Source: Bradyrhizobium viridifuturi (lineage in GTDB: Bacteria > Pseudomonadota > Alphaproteobacteria > Rhizobiales > Xanthobacteraceae). From it: DNA of 64,000 nt. Where the stretch lies: positions 1 through 64,000 of the forward strand of contig NZ_LGTB01000012.1 in the NCBI RefSeq assembly GCF_001238275.1, written 5' to 3'. Under the pieces are notes generated by a model that had not been told where the DNA came from, did no database searches, and worked only from the letters and a program-made list of their open reading frames with translations. The position numbers and the translations under genes were made by a program. This document shows, piece by piece, positions 43,682 through 51,905 of the stretch; positions within the stretch are counted from its first letter, which is position 1, and the number at the start of each line of letters is the position of its first letter.

Positions 43682-45064
43682 ATGTCTTTCACCATCGCCA
43701 TCATCGGCCGGCCCAATGTCGGAAAGTCGACGCTGTTCAACCGGCTGGTCGGCCAGAAGCTCGCGCTGGTCGATGACGAGCCCGGCGTGACGCGCGACCG
43801 CCGCGAGGGCCAGGCCAAGCTCTACGACCTCGACTTCACCATCATCGACACCGCGGGGCTCGACGAGGGCGCCAAGGGTTCGCTGACGGCGCGGATGCAG
43901 GAGCAGACCGAAACCGCGATCGAGCTTGCCGACGCGCTGATGTTCGTGATCGACGCCCGCGTCGGCCTGACCCCGACCGATCGTGCCTTCGCCGACTTCG
44001 CCCGCAAGGCCAACAAGCCGGTGGTGCTGGTCGCCAACAAGGCCGAGGGCAAGCATGGCGAGATCGGCGCGATGGAATCCTACGCGCTCGGACTCGGCGA
44101 TCCCGTGCAGATCTCGGCCGAGCATGGCGAGGGCATGGGCGACCTGCACGAGGCGCTGAGCGCGCTGGTGCCGGAGACATCGGAGCAAGACGACGAGGTC
44201 GAGGACGACGAGGATATTTCGGAGGAGGAGGCCGCGCAGCGCCCGATCCGCGTCGCCATCGTCGGCCGGCCCAATGCCGGCAAATCGACGCTGATCAATC
44301 ATCTGCTCGGCGAGGAGCGGCTGCTGACCAGCCCCGAGGCCGGCACCACGCGCGATTCCATCGCGGTCGAGATCACCTGGCAGGGCCGCCAGTTCCGGGT
44401 GTTCGACACCGCCGGCCTGCGCCGCCGCTCGCGGATCGAGGAGAAGCTGGAAAAGCTTTCGGTTGCCGACGCCTTGCGCGCGGTGCGCTTTGCCGAAGTC
44501 GTCGTCATGATGATGGACGCGCAGAACAAGTTCGAGGAACAGGACCTGCGCATCGCCGACCTGGTCGAGCGCGAGGGCCGGGCCATCGTGCTCGCGGTCA
44601 ACAAATGGGACCTGGTCGAGCGCAAGCCCAACCAGATCTCGCAGCTGCGCATCGATGCCGACCACTGGCTGCCGCAGGTCAAGGGCGCGCCGATCGTTGC
44701 CGTCTCCGGCCTGATGGGCGAGGGCATCGACCGCCTGATGACGGCGATCCAGGAGGCCTATGCGGTCTGGAACCGGCGCCTGCCGACCTCGGCGCTCAAT
44801 CGCTGGTTCGAACAGGCGATCCAGGCCAACCCGCCGCCGGCGGTGTCGGGCCGCCGGTTGAAGCTGAACTACATCACGCAGGTGAAGGCGCGCCCGCCGA
44901 GCTTCGTGCTGTTCTGCTCGCGTGCGGATGCGATCCCGCGATCTTATCTGCGCTACCTCATCAACTCGCTGCGCGAGACCTTCGATCTGCCAGGCACGCC
45001 CATTCGTATTACGCTCCGGGAAAAGGCCAATCCGTTCGCCCACAAGCGCAAGCGGCCGTCGTGA
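43682..45064 (+). CDS. der: ribosome biogenesis GTPase Der (EngA)
   Basis: 460 aa with two tandem GTPase domains, GRPNVGKST at residue 9 and GRPNAGKST near 200, each with its DTAG and NKxE/NKWD motifs, and a C-terminal KH-like domain ending [13 protein letters not shown]. An acidic linker ([18 protein letters not shown]) joins the two. Essential for 50S assembly. ATG 43682 chosen; an in-frame GTG at 43619 would add an unconserved leader. Confidence 0.96.
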   Translation: MSFTIAIIGRPNVGKSTLFNRLVGQKLALVDDEPGVTRDRREGQAKLYDLDFTIIDTAGLDEGAKGSLTARMQEQTETAIELADALMFVIDARVGLTPTDRAFADFARKANKPVVLVANKAEGKHGEIGAMESYALGLGDPVQISAEHGEGMGDLHEALSALVPETSEQDDEVEDDEDISEEEAAQRPIRVAIVGRPNAGKSTLINHLLGEERLLTSPEAGTTRDSIAVEITWQGRQFRVFDTAGLRRRSRIEEKLEKLSVADALRAVRFAEVVVMMMDAQNKFEEQDLRIADLVEREGRAIVLAVNKWDLVERKPNQISQLRIDADHWLPQVKGAPIVAVSGLMGEGIDRLMTAIQEAYAVWNRRLPTSALNRWFEQAIQANPPPAVSGRRLKLNYITQVKARPPSFVLFCSRADAIPRSYLRYLINSLRETFDLPGTPIRITLREKANPFAHKRKRPS

Positions 45065-45071
45065 GCGGACA

Positions 45072-45130
45072 TAGCGTTTTCGAGCGAAGTGGGTCCCGGT
45101 TCGCGTGAAGAAAACGCGTCAAAACGAGAA
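45072..45130 (+). repeat. dispersed repeat family A, copy 3, overlapping the start of an MFS gene
   Basis: GCGTTTTCGAGCGAAGTGGG ... GGTTCGCGTGAAG ... AAAACGCGTC AAAAC, the same element as at 27276 and 35896. The GTG at 45105 lies inside it, so the first codons of the following frame are repeat sequence. Confidence 0.75.
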
Positions 45131-46373
45131 TCATACAGCGGCGAGTGACACGGCTGCCGCAGCCCCGGCGCGCAGCGGCGCGGTGGTCTTCATCTTCATC
45201 ACTCTGCTGCTCGACATGCTGGCGCTCGGGATCATCGTCCCGATCCTGCCGAAACTGATCGAAGGCTTCGTCAGCAACGACACCGCGAGCGCGGCGCGCA
45301 TCTTCGGCGTGTTCGGCTCGATCTGGGCGTTGATGCAGTTCGTCTGCTCGCCGATCCTTGGCGCATTGTCGGATCGCTTCGGCCGCCGGCCGGTGGTGCT
45401 GCTGTCGAATTTTGGCCTCGCCGCCGACTATGTGTTGATGGCGCTGGCGCCGAACCTGATCTGGCTGTTCATCGGGCGGGCGATCTCGGGCATCACCTCG
45501 TCGAGCATCTCGACCGTATTCGCCTACATCGCCGACGTCACTGCACCGGAGCAGCGTGCCGCGATGTTCGGCAAGATCGGCGTCGCGTTCGGTGCGGGCT
45601 TCATCATGGGGCCGGCGCTGGGCGGCCTGCTCGGCGAGATCGATCCGCGGCTGCCGTTCTGGGCAGCGGCGGGCCTGAGCTTCGTCAACGGGCTCTACGG
45701 CCTGTTCATCCTGCCGGAATCGCTGCCGCCGGAGCGGCGTGCGCCATTCAAATGGAAAAGCGCCAATCCGATCGGCGCGCTGCAATTCCTGCGTTCGAAC
45801 TCGACGCTGGCCGGCCTGTCGCTGGCGACGTTCTTCGGCCAGCTCGCGCATGTCGTGCTGCCCTCGGTGTTCGTGCTTTATGCCACCTATCGCTATGGCT
45901 GGGACACCGGCACCGTCGGTGCGACGCTGGCGCTGGTCGGCCTCTGCGGCATGGTCGTGCAGGGCGCGGCGATCGGCCCGATCGTACGGCGTCTCGGCGA
46001 GCGCAACGCGCTGTTCCTCGGCCTCGTCTGCGGCGCCTTGGGCTTTGCGATCTTCGGCGCGGCGCCATCAGGCCAGCTGTTCTGGATCGGCATTCCCGTG
46101 ATGGCGCTGTGGGGCATCTCGGGCGCTGCGACGCAGGCGCTGACGACGCAAATCGTCGCCGCCGACCAGCAGGGCCAGCTGCAGGGCGCGACCTCGAGCG
46201 TGCAAAGCATGTCGGAATTGCTCGGCCCGTTCCTGTTCACGCTGACGTTCGCCTATTTCATCGGCGACAACGCGCCGCTCAAGCTGCCCGGCGCGCCGTT
46301 CTATCTGGCCGGCGCGCTGCTGCTGCTCGCACTCGCGATCGCCGCGCGCGCGACGGCGGCGAAGGATTCGTAA
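45105..46373 (+). CDS. TCR/Tet family MFS transporter
   Basis: 422 aa by the longest frame, 12 transmembrane segments. LLDMLALGIIVPILPKLIEG and the motif A loop GALSDRFGRRPVVLLSNFG are characteristic of tetracycline-type drug/proton antiporters. The family is broad, and resistance is not implied. GTG 45105 lies in repeat family A, and no ribosome site is clear. The conserved protein begins only near residue 24 (GAVVFIFITLLLD), so the true start could be repeat-derived. Confidence 0.85.
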   Translation: MKKTRQNENHTAASDTAAAAPARSGAVVFIFITLLLDMLALGIIVPILPKLIEGFVSNDTASAARIFGVFGSIWALMQFVCSPILGALSDRFGRRPVVLLSNFGLAADYVLMALAPNLIWLFIGRAISGITSSSISTVFAYIADVTAPEQRAAMFGKIGVAFGAGFIMGPALGGLLGEIDPRLPFWAAAGLSFVNGLYGLFILPESLPPERRAPFKWKSANPIGALQFLRSNSTLAGLSLATFFGQLAHVVLPSVFVLYATYRYGWDTGTVGATLALVGLCGMVVQGAAIGPIVRRLGERNALFLGLVCGALGFAIFGAAPSGQLFWIGIPVMALWGISGAATQALTTQIVAADQQGQLQGATSSVQSMSELLGPFLFTLTFAYFIGDNAPLKLPGAPFYLAGALLLLALAIAARATAAKDS

Positions 46374-46390
46374 CTGCGCGGGCCGCGGCT

Positions 46391-46837
46391 CTAGCGATCG
46401 AGCGTGTACTCGTGCACGGAAAGCCAGGTCTCACGGACAAGATTGACCAACGCCGCCATGAAGAAGCCGAGAGCGACGATAAAGAGTACGGCTACACCAA
46501 ATTCGTGCCGGAGCCGGTAATATGCGCTGACGAACGCCACGATCACGAGCAGGCAGGTCAGTATTGCGCTCACCGCGGAGAACACGATCGCCCGGTTGAG
46601 CAATTCGGCGCGACGCCTCAGCTGGGGCATGTCCCGCTTCGACCCGATCTTTTCAGCGCTGCTGTCCGCGATTGCAGTGAGCGCCTGGATCCGGTCGCTC
46701 ACCCGGTTCATGCGGGCGATCAGCAGCGAGACGAACCCGGCAACAGCTCCGAGCAGGAACGAAGGAGCAGTGACCTGGACGATCACCTGCGATAATTGTT
46801 CGACGGACGGAGTGTCGGGATACAGCATCGGGCCCAC
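46391..46837 (-). CDS. DUF2721 family membrane protein
   Basis: 148 aa. SQVIVQVTAPSFLLGAVAGF is the conserved N-terminal helix, then ARMNRVSDRIQALTAI and two C-terminal membrane helices (AIVFSAVSAILTCLLVIVAF, VAVLFIVALGFFMAALVNLV). Function unknown in the family. It converges with the TCR-type MFS gene. Confidence 0.85.
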   Translation of the reverse strand: MGPMLYPDTPSVEQLSQVIVQVTAPSFLLGAVAGFVSLLIARMNRVSDRIQALTAIADSSAEKIGSKRDMPQLRRRAELLNRAIVFSAVSAILTCLLVIVAFVSAYYRLRHEFGVAVLFIVALGFFMAALVNLVRETWLSVHEYTLDR

Positions 46838-46855
46838 CTCCGTCCATCGACCGGG

Positions 46856-48310
46856 TCAACGCGACACTTCCTTCATGCGTGTCACCTTGCGTGCCGGAGG
46901 CGGTTTCCAGCTCCCGTTGATGATCGACGGCGCCTTCTCGTTCGGCCAGTACATCCGCAACATCAGGATGAACTTGCCCGCAGGGGCGGGAAGCCAGTTG
47001 CTCTCCTTGTCAGGACCCGGACTATCCTTCTGGATGTAGAGATCGATCGAACCATCCGGGTTGGGTTTGAGGTTCTGGCGGGCGCTGATCGACTGGCGGT
47101 TGATCGGATTGGCGACGAAGAAGTAGTTCTCGTCATACATCGTCAGCGACCAGAAGCCTGCGACCGGAGGAAGTTGTCCCTTCGGAAAATGCATGACGTA
47201 TTTGTTGCTGCCGAGATAGTCCTGGTCGTCGACGTCCTTCTGCGATGTCGGATAGCACGCATCCTGAATGCGATTGGCACCAAGTCCGATCGCAGTGACA
47301 AAGGCACGGTTGAAATAGTTGGTGCCATAGATGCCGGCTTCGCTGTCGAAAGCCCAGCCGTTCACGTTCCGGATCGCCTTGTTGACCTTGAACTGCAACA
47401 TGATCCGGTCGAATGCCACCTGCGGGACGCGCTTGGCGAACGCGACATCGAATTTGCGCGGATCAAAATCCTGGCCCGGGACAAGACCGATCTTCGCGAA
47501 CCTGGCGACCTCGGATGCATCGGCGGCCGCGGGCGGATTGCGCTTCATCAGTTGCGCGAGCAGGGTGAAATAGGCCGCGGCATCCAGACGGTTGACCTGC
47601 TCGCGAACCGCCGTCTTCATGTCGATCGACGCATCGACCTTGCCTGGCGGGGGTGTATACGATTTGCCGTAAGCGCTGAGGGGCACGAGCTTGAACTCGT
47701 CCTGCGCGGCGTGCACGGCTGCATAATCCTCCGGCGTACCGGTGCAGTAGATGCGGCCCAGGATCCAGACCATGCTCGTCGGCGATTTGTACTCCTTGAC
47801 CCCCGCGGGAAGTGCTCCCTTCCAGCCCGGTCCGGTGATCGCGTAGGTCTGCGCCCTGGTGCCGGTCGTGCGCTTGCCCGGCACCTGGAACACGTTGGTC
47901 CAACCATCCAGCATCGGAAAAAGGAAGTAGCGGTCCTTCATGTCCGGCATGCTGAGGACCCAAGGCTCGTCGCCCACGTCGATCCAGGCCGTCGTGTAGA
48001 GGGTATCGGCGTTAGGCGCGGTGACGTCCCTGAAGCTGGCATCGGGGTATTTGCGGAGCTTGACGAATTGCCCCATCGGCCCCCGCGTGCCTTCCACGGC
48101 GGCGACGTTCGTCATGACCCGGCGGGTCATTTCCATCGTCACCAGCGGATAGCCGTAGACATAGGCATCCTGGGCGAGCCAGAAATCGTCGCCGCCCTCC
48201 CATGCCCGGACCACCGGACCATCGAAATCGGCGCGTGCCACCCGCGAAAGCGCGAGCGGCGAGGCTGCGGCGCTGAGCAGTGCAAGCATTTGACGACGGC
48301 TGATCGACAT
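46856..48310 (-). CDS. DUF1254/DUF1214 family protein, Tat-exported
   Basis: 484 aa. Signal MSISRRQMLALLSAAASPLA is twin-arginine. DUF1254 spans about residues 50-170 (YVYGYPLVTMEMTRRVMTNV, PNADTLYTTAWIDVGDEPWV). DUF1214 is near the C terminus (GFWSLTMYDENYFFVANPIN, PDKESNWLPAPAGKFILMLR). These proteins are frequent in rhizobia and thought to be periplasmic; the reaction is unknown. 18 bases before it on the same strand is the DUF2721 gene. Confidence 0.88.
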   Translation of the reverse strand: MSISRRQMLALLSAAASPLALSRVARADFDGPVVRAWEGGDDFWLAQDAYVYGYPLVTMEMTRRVMTNVAAVEGTRGPMGQFVKLRKYPDASFRDVTAPNADTLYTTAWIDVGDEPWVLSMPDMKDRYFLFPMLDGWTNVFQVPGKRTTGTRAQTYAITGPGWKGALPAGVKEYKSPTSMVWILGRIYCTGTPEDYAAVHAAQDEFKLVPLSAYGKSYTPPPGKVDASIDMKTAVREQVNRLDAAAYFTLLAQLMKRNPPAAADASEVARFAKIGLVPGQDFDPRKFDVAFAKRVPQVAFDRIMLQFKVNKAIRNVNGWAFDSEAGIYGTNYFNRAFVTAIGLGANRIQDACYPTSQKDVDDQDYLGSNKYVMHFPKGQLPPVAGFWSLTMYDENYFFVANPINRQSISARQNLKPNPDGSIDLYIQKDSPGPDKESNWLPAPAGKFILMLRMYWPNEKAPSIINGSWKPPPARKVTRMKEVSR

Positions 48311-48415
48311 GGCGAACCCTCCTGGCCTCCTTGGACGATAGGGGGACGAGTTCCACCGCTCTTGATCTGTATCAATGCGTCTTGTCGCGACCTCGTCGAG
48401 GTCGGCTTCTCTCCT

Positions 48416-48808
48416 CTAGTCCGTCGCCGGCACCGAATGATGCTCGTGCGTGATGCGCCAACTGCCGCCAACCTTGCGCAATCCGATCGTCAGTCGGAAC
48501 TGGAACGTGGCGTCGGGCGGGCCGCACCGCATCACCATCACCGCGAACGCCACGTCGTCGCCGGCGGTGATCGCGATCTCCTCGATATTGAAGGCGTGGG
48601 AGGGGCGGTAGCACGTGTAGAACAGGTCCCACGTCTTCCGGTACTCGTCCAAACCGCGCGACTGTAACGGCGGCGGCACGTCGAACATCACGATGTCCTG
48701 ATCGTGATGGGCGAGAACGCCGGGATAGTCCTGTCGGCGGACGGCGTCGGCCCAGGCGTCGATCAGTGACCTGATTTCGGCTTCCGCCGTCTGTTTCTGC
48801 TGTGTCAT
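48416..48808 (-). CDS. SnoaL-like (NTF2 fold) protein, SgcJ/EcaC type
   Basis: 130 aa single domain. AEAEIRSLIDAWADAVRRQD, HHDQDIVMFDVPPPLQSRGL and FRLTIGLRKVGGSWRITHEH with HHS at the end are typical of the SgcJ/EcaC/YybH NTF2-like family, small cavity-forming enzymes or ligand-binding proteins. It is 105 bases upstream of the DUF1254 gene on the same strand and divergent from the TetR-controlled promoter at 48917. Confidence 0.85.
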   Translation of the reverse strand: MTQQKQTAEAEIRSLIDAWADAVRRQDYPGVLAHHDQDIVMFDVPPPLQSRGLDEYRKTWDLFYTCYRPSHAFNIEEIAITAGDDVAFAVMVMRCGPPDATFQFRLTIGLRKVGGSWRITHEHHSVPATD

Positions 48809-48916
48809 CGGTCGGGGTTTCCAAATTTGTTTTCGATGCTTCGAGGACGAATGCGGCTGCGCCCGTCCGACACAGGCCGACCGGCCGCCTCGATGACGAT
48901 TGCGTCATTTTGGCTA

Positions 48917-48946
48917 TTTACAAACCATCCGGTTGGTTTGTATAAA
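48917..48946 (+). promoter_or_regulatory. promoter with TetR operator in the spacer (site 1)
   Basis: TTTACA (48917-48922) and TATAAA (48941-48946), 18 bases apart. The stretch between them holds TACAAACCA-TCCGGT-TGGTTTGTA (48919-48942), a perfect 9-bp palindrome. A repressor bound there would cover both promoter hexamers. A matching site is at 50317-50345. It drives the small gene at 49005 and perhaps the TetR gene behind it. Confidence 0.7.
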
Positions 48947-49004
48947 ACCGGATGCTGGTTGAAGATGCGTGCATCGCCCCGGAGGCCGCGCCGCCAGGAG
49001 GAGC

Positions 49005-49265
49005 ATGGTGACCGACGAGGCCATTGAAATCTGCGATGAGTTGACCCGCTTCAGCGACGCGCAGGCGGCGCTGCTGACGTCGCGCAGCCTCGTCTATCTG
49101 ACCGACCTGAAGCTCGAAGGCGGCAGGCACGGCACGATCGTCGCCGCCAGTTATGCCGACGCCCAGGCTGTCGCCCGCGGGCGCGGTCGAGGCGAAAGGG
49201 TGATCGGCCGGATGGCTCGCGGTTTCCTTCACGGCCTGCTGCAGAAGGTTCGCTTGTGCGCGTGA
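49005..49265 (+). CDS. 86-aa hypothetical protein
   Basis: Starts MVTDEAIEICDELTRFSDAQ with a strong GGAGGAG ribosome site just upstream, and ends RMARGFLHGLLQKVRLCA. No family recognised and no signal peptide. It sits behind the operator-containing promoter at 48917 and 170 bases before the TetR gene. It is thus probably the first gene of a self-controlled TetR operon. Coding is supported mainly by the ribosome site and context. Confidence 0.5.
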   Translation: MVTDEAIEICDELTRFSDAQAALLTSRSLVYLTDLKLEGGRHGTIVAASYADAQAVARGRGRGERVIGRMARGFLHGLLQKVRLCA

Positions 49266-49435
49266 GTTATTGGATAGCGCGATGATTGATTGCTGAAACT
49301 GATGCGTTCCCTTGAGGCCGGCACCGGCATTTCGGGGACGTCGTTCGCGCTGCCGGCGGACTTCGATGCAGCGCTTGAGATTGACCGGAGCCGCTGAGAT
49401 ACTGCCGTTTCAAGCGACTCTCTGCTGAGTAAACC

Positions 49436-50092
49436 ATGGATAATCCTTCCCGCTCGGAACGCTCCCGCAACGCCGCACTCGACGCTGCGACCACCATCCT
49501 GACACGCGACGGTCCGGGACGCCTGACGCTGGACGCAATTGCGCGCGAGAGCGGTCTCAGCAAGGGCGGCGTGATGCATCAGTTCCGCACCAAGGAAGCG
49601 GTGCTGCGTGCTCTGCTCGAACAGCAGATGGCGTATTTCGAGGAGTTCTCGAACCGCTACATCGCCAAGGCGCGCGAGACCACGGACCAGCCGGAGCTGG
49701 CGGCGCAGATCGCAACGCTGCGCGAGGCGATCTCGACGCCGCGGTCGGGCGCGTTCGCACTGCTCGCCGCGATGAACGAGAATCCGGAATTGATGGCGAT
49801 GCCGCGTGATGTCGATATCGAGAAGGTCGCGCGCATGAAGGCCGAGGCGCGCGATCCGGATCTCGCGTTGCTGCGCTGGGCCGCGGCGAGGGGACTGCTG
49901 CTCAGCTCGCTGTTCGGCCTGTCGTCGCTGTCGGACGCCGAGCGCGACCGGCTGTTCGAGCGGTTGCTCGACGACAGCAAGTGGACGACGCTGGAGCAGG
50001 GCGCGAAGGCAAAGCCAGCCAGGACGACGGCATCGCCGCAGCCTGCCGCCGCGCGCGCCGCAAAGCCGGCATCGGCGCGCAAGCGCAGCTGA
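49436..50092 (+). CDS. TetR/AcrR family transcriptional regulator
   Basis: 218 aa. The HTH is in RLTLDAIARESGLSKGGVMH (the usual ...GxxxGxxYxxF end is GGVMHQFRTKE). A helical ligand domain follows to about residue 185, then a low-complexity Ala/Lys/Pro tail. Two promoters flanking it share a palindromic site of TetR type (48919-48942, 50318-50343), its likely operators. Confidence 0.9.
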   Translation: MDNPSRSERSRNAALDAATTILTRDGPGRLTLDAIARESGLSKGGVMHQFRTKEAVLRALLEQQMAYFEEFSNRYIAKARETTDQPELAAQIATLREAISTPRSGAFALLAAMNENPELMAMPRDVDIEKVARMKAEARDPDLALLRWAAARGLLLSSLFGLSSLSDAERDRLFERLLDDSKWTTLEQGAKAKPARTTASPQPAAARAAKPASARKRS

Positions 50093-50316
50093 TTTCCGGC
50101 GCTGCTCGAAAACACAACGCCGCCCAAGCGGAATATGGATCGCTTGGCGGCGTTGGATCGGCACCGGGCCCCTGAAATCCCCCGGCGAGCTGTGCGGTAG
50201 CACAGGAGATGTCGCAGGTTTGTGACAAGGCACGACCGCTGTTTGCGAAGCTGCCTCACTCATTTCCCCAGCGCTTCGACCGCTGAAATTTTCCATCCGT
50301 TTCCTGCGATTGCAAC

Positions 50317-50345
50317 TTTACAAACCAACTGGTCGGTTTTATAGT
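50317..50345 (+). promoter_or_regulatory. promoter with TetR operator in the spacer (site 2)
   Basis: TTTACA (50317-50322), 17 bases, TATAGT (50340-50345). The spacer carries ACAAACCAACTGGTCGGTTT, closely related to site 1, with half-sites AACC and GGTT around a C(T/C)GG core. It faces the DUF3313 lipoprotein gene at 50484. The rest of the 391-base gap between 50093 and 50483 shows no other feature. Confidence 0.65.
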
Positions 50346-50483
50346 TCATCGCACTGAGGCAAGGTCTGGCGGCGCGCTCACAGCGAGCCAGATCGGCAGT
50401 GACGGCCGCAGCCGTAACTTTAGCCCCGGACGCGGCTGCGGCCGAGCTGCTCTTCCGCCTTAGGATCGGATGAGGAGATTGGA

Positions 50484-51146
50484 ATGGAGAGCTCGATCGC
50501 CGTGCGCGGTCTGGGAGCGATGGCGCTTTGCGTCCTCGCGGGAGGATGTGCCGCCGTCACGCCGGTGGCTTATTCGGAGGTGGCCTCATCGGCCTACATG
50601 ACGCCGGACACGTCGGATTCCTCAGGCCGCGTGCCGTATCGCTATGCGCCGCCGGTCGACTGGCGGAGCTACAACAAGGTGATGCTCGATCCGGTCGTGA
50701 TCTATCGCGGCGCCGATCATCAGTTCGGCAACATGTCCGAGAAGGACAAGGAGACACTCGCCGCCTATATGCAGACCCGCTTCGCCGACAAATTGCGCGG
50801 CCGCTTCACGCTGGTGAATACGCGCGGGCCGAACACGTTTCGCGTGCGGCTGACCTTGACCGGCGCGGTCGCCAACACGCCGGTGCTCGGCACGCTGTCG
50901 CGCTTCGACATGGCCGGCGCGATCTACAACGGCGTACAGGCCGCGCGTGACGGCGAGGGCACGATGACCGGCTCGGTGATCTATGCGGTCGAGATGTTCG
51001 ACAGCTCGACCGCGCGGCTGCTCGGCGCCTATGTCAGCAAGCAGTATCCCAACGCCTACGACATCAAGGCGAGCGTCGGCGATCTCGCCGCCGCCACCAC
51101 CGGTATCGACAAGGGTGCCGACGCCTTCATGGCGCAACTGAAGTGA
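50484..51146 (+). CDS. DUF3313 family lipoprotein
   Basis: 220 aa. Signal peptide with lipobox near LAGGC22 (CVLAGGCAAV). Then YRYAPPVDWRSYNKVMLDPV and VIYRGADHQFGNMSEKDKET, the DUF3313 pattern, with a C-terminal VEMFDSSTARLLGAYVSKQY. These outer-membrane lipoproteins have no known activity. Control by the TetR-type operator at 50317 is inferred from position. Confidence 0.85.
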   Translation: MESSIAVRGLGAMALCVLAGGCAAVTPVAYSEVASSAYMTPDTSDSSGRVPYRYAPPVDWRSYNKVMLDPVVIYRGADHQFGNMSEKDKETLAAYMQTRFADKLRGRFTLVNTRGPNTFRVRLTLTGAVANTPVLGTLSRFDMAGAIYNGVQAARDGEGTMTGSVIYAVEMFDSSTARLLGAYVSKQYPNAYDIKASVGDLAAATTGIDKGADAFMAQLK

Positions 51147-51198
51147 GGCGCGTCGCGCGTGTCCTGCAAATCATCCCGACACTGAAAGGTCCTGGACA

Positions 51199-51762
51199 AT
51201 GAACTTTCTGGTTCGCATGTTTCTGCGCAGCCTCGTCGCCGCCTTACTGATGAGCTCGACCGGCCGCGCCGAGACGATCCCCACAGATCCCAGCGGCACC
51301 TGGCTGACCGAAAACGGACAGGCGCGCATTCGCCTCGAGCGCTGCGGCAGCGCGCGCGACCGCATCTGCGGCTTCATCGTGTGGATGAAGGAGCCGCTCG
51401 ATCCGCGCGGCCAGCCGCTCCGCGACAGCCTCAATTCCGATCCCGACAAGCGCACGCGCGCGCTGCTCGGCCATCAGCTGATCCTCGGATTAAAGCTGTC
51501 GCCGGAGGGCCGGTTCGACGGCGACATCTACAATGCCGAGGACGGCAAGTCCTATTCGGTCTCGCTGTGGCGCGACAAATCCGACCGGCTGAAGCTGAAG
51601 GGATGTCTGATGAAATTCCTGTGCCAGACCCAGACCTGGACGCAGACGCTCGACGTGCAGCCCGGACAACTCGTCGGCCTGACCGGCGACCTCGGCGGCC
51701 CGCGCGCCGACCGGGAGTGGGCCTCATTGCCGCCGCCGGCAAGGAAGTCGGCGGCGAAGTGA
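51199..51762 (+). CDS. DUF2147 family secreted protein
   Basis: 187 aa. Signal MNFLVRMFLRSLVAALLMSS, cut near GRAE. The mature part has PSGTWLTENGQARIRLERCG, LILGLKLSPEGRFDGDIYNA and DGKSYSVSLWR, the lipocalin-like DUF2147 fold. ERCG...ICGFIVWMKEP is also typical. Function unknown. It lies 52 bases after the DUF3313 gene and is probably in the same transcript, ending at repeat family E. Confidence 0.85.
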   Translation: MNFLVRMFLRSLVAALLMSSTGRAETIPTDPSGTWLTENGQARIRLERCGSARDRICGFIVWMKEPLDPRGQPLRDSLNSDPDKRTRALLGHQLILGLKLSPEGRFDGDIYNAEDGKSYSVSLWRDKSDRLKLKGCLMKFLCQTQTWTQTLDVQPGQLVGLTGDLGGPRADREWASLPPPARKSAAK

Positions 51763-51802
51763 TGGAGCGTCGGGTGCGCTAGTGGGCTGGCTCGCTGTGG
51801 AA

Positions 51803-51888
51803 CGTCATTGCGAGGAGCGAAGCGACGAAGCAATCCATCGTGCCGCGTTTGCGGTGCTATGGATTGCTTCGCTTCGCTCGCAATGACG
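51803..51888. repeat. dispersed palindromic repeat family E, copy 1
   Basis: CGTCATTGCGAGGAGCGAAG and CTTCGCTCGCAATGACG face each other around CAATCCATCGTGCCG and GGATTGCTTCG, making a long interrupted hairpin. It lies between two convergent genes and could end transcripts from both sides. Copy 2 is at 54505. Confidence 0.75.
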
Positions 51889-51905
51889 AAGGAATGGTGT
51901 GCTGC

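Noticed and set aside
45105..46373. Acquired tetracycline resistance gene
   Set aside because: The family is widespread as chromosomal MFS pumps in rhizobia, and no mobile element flanks it.
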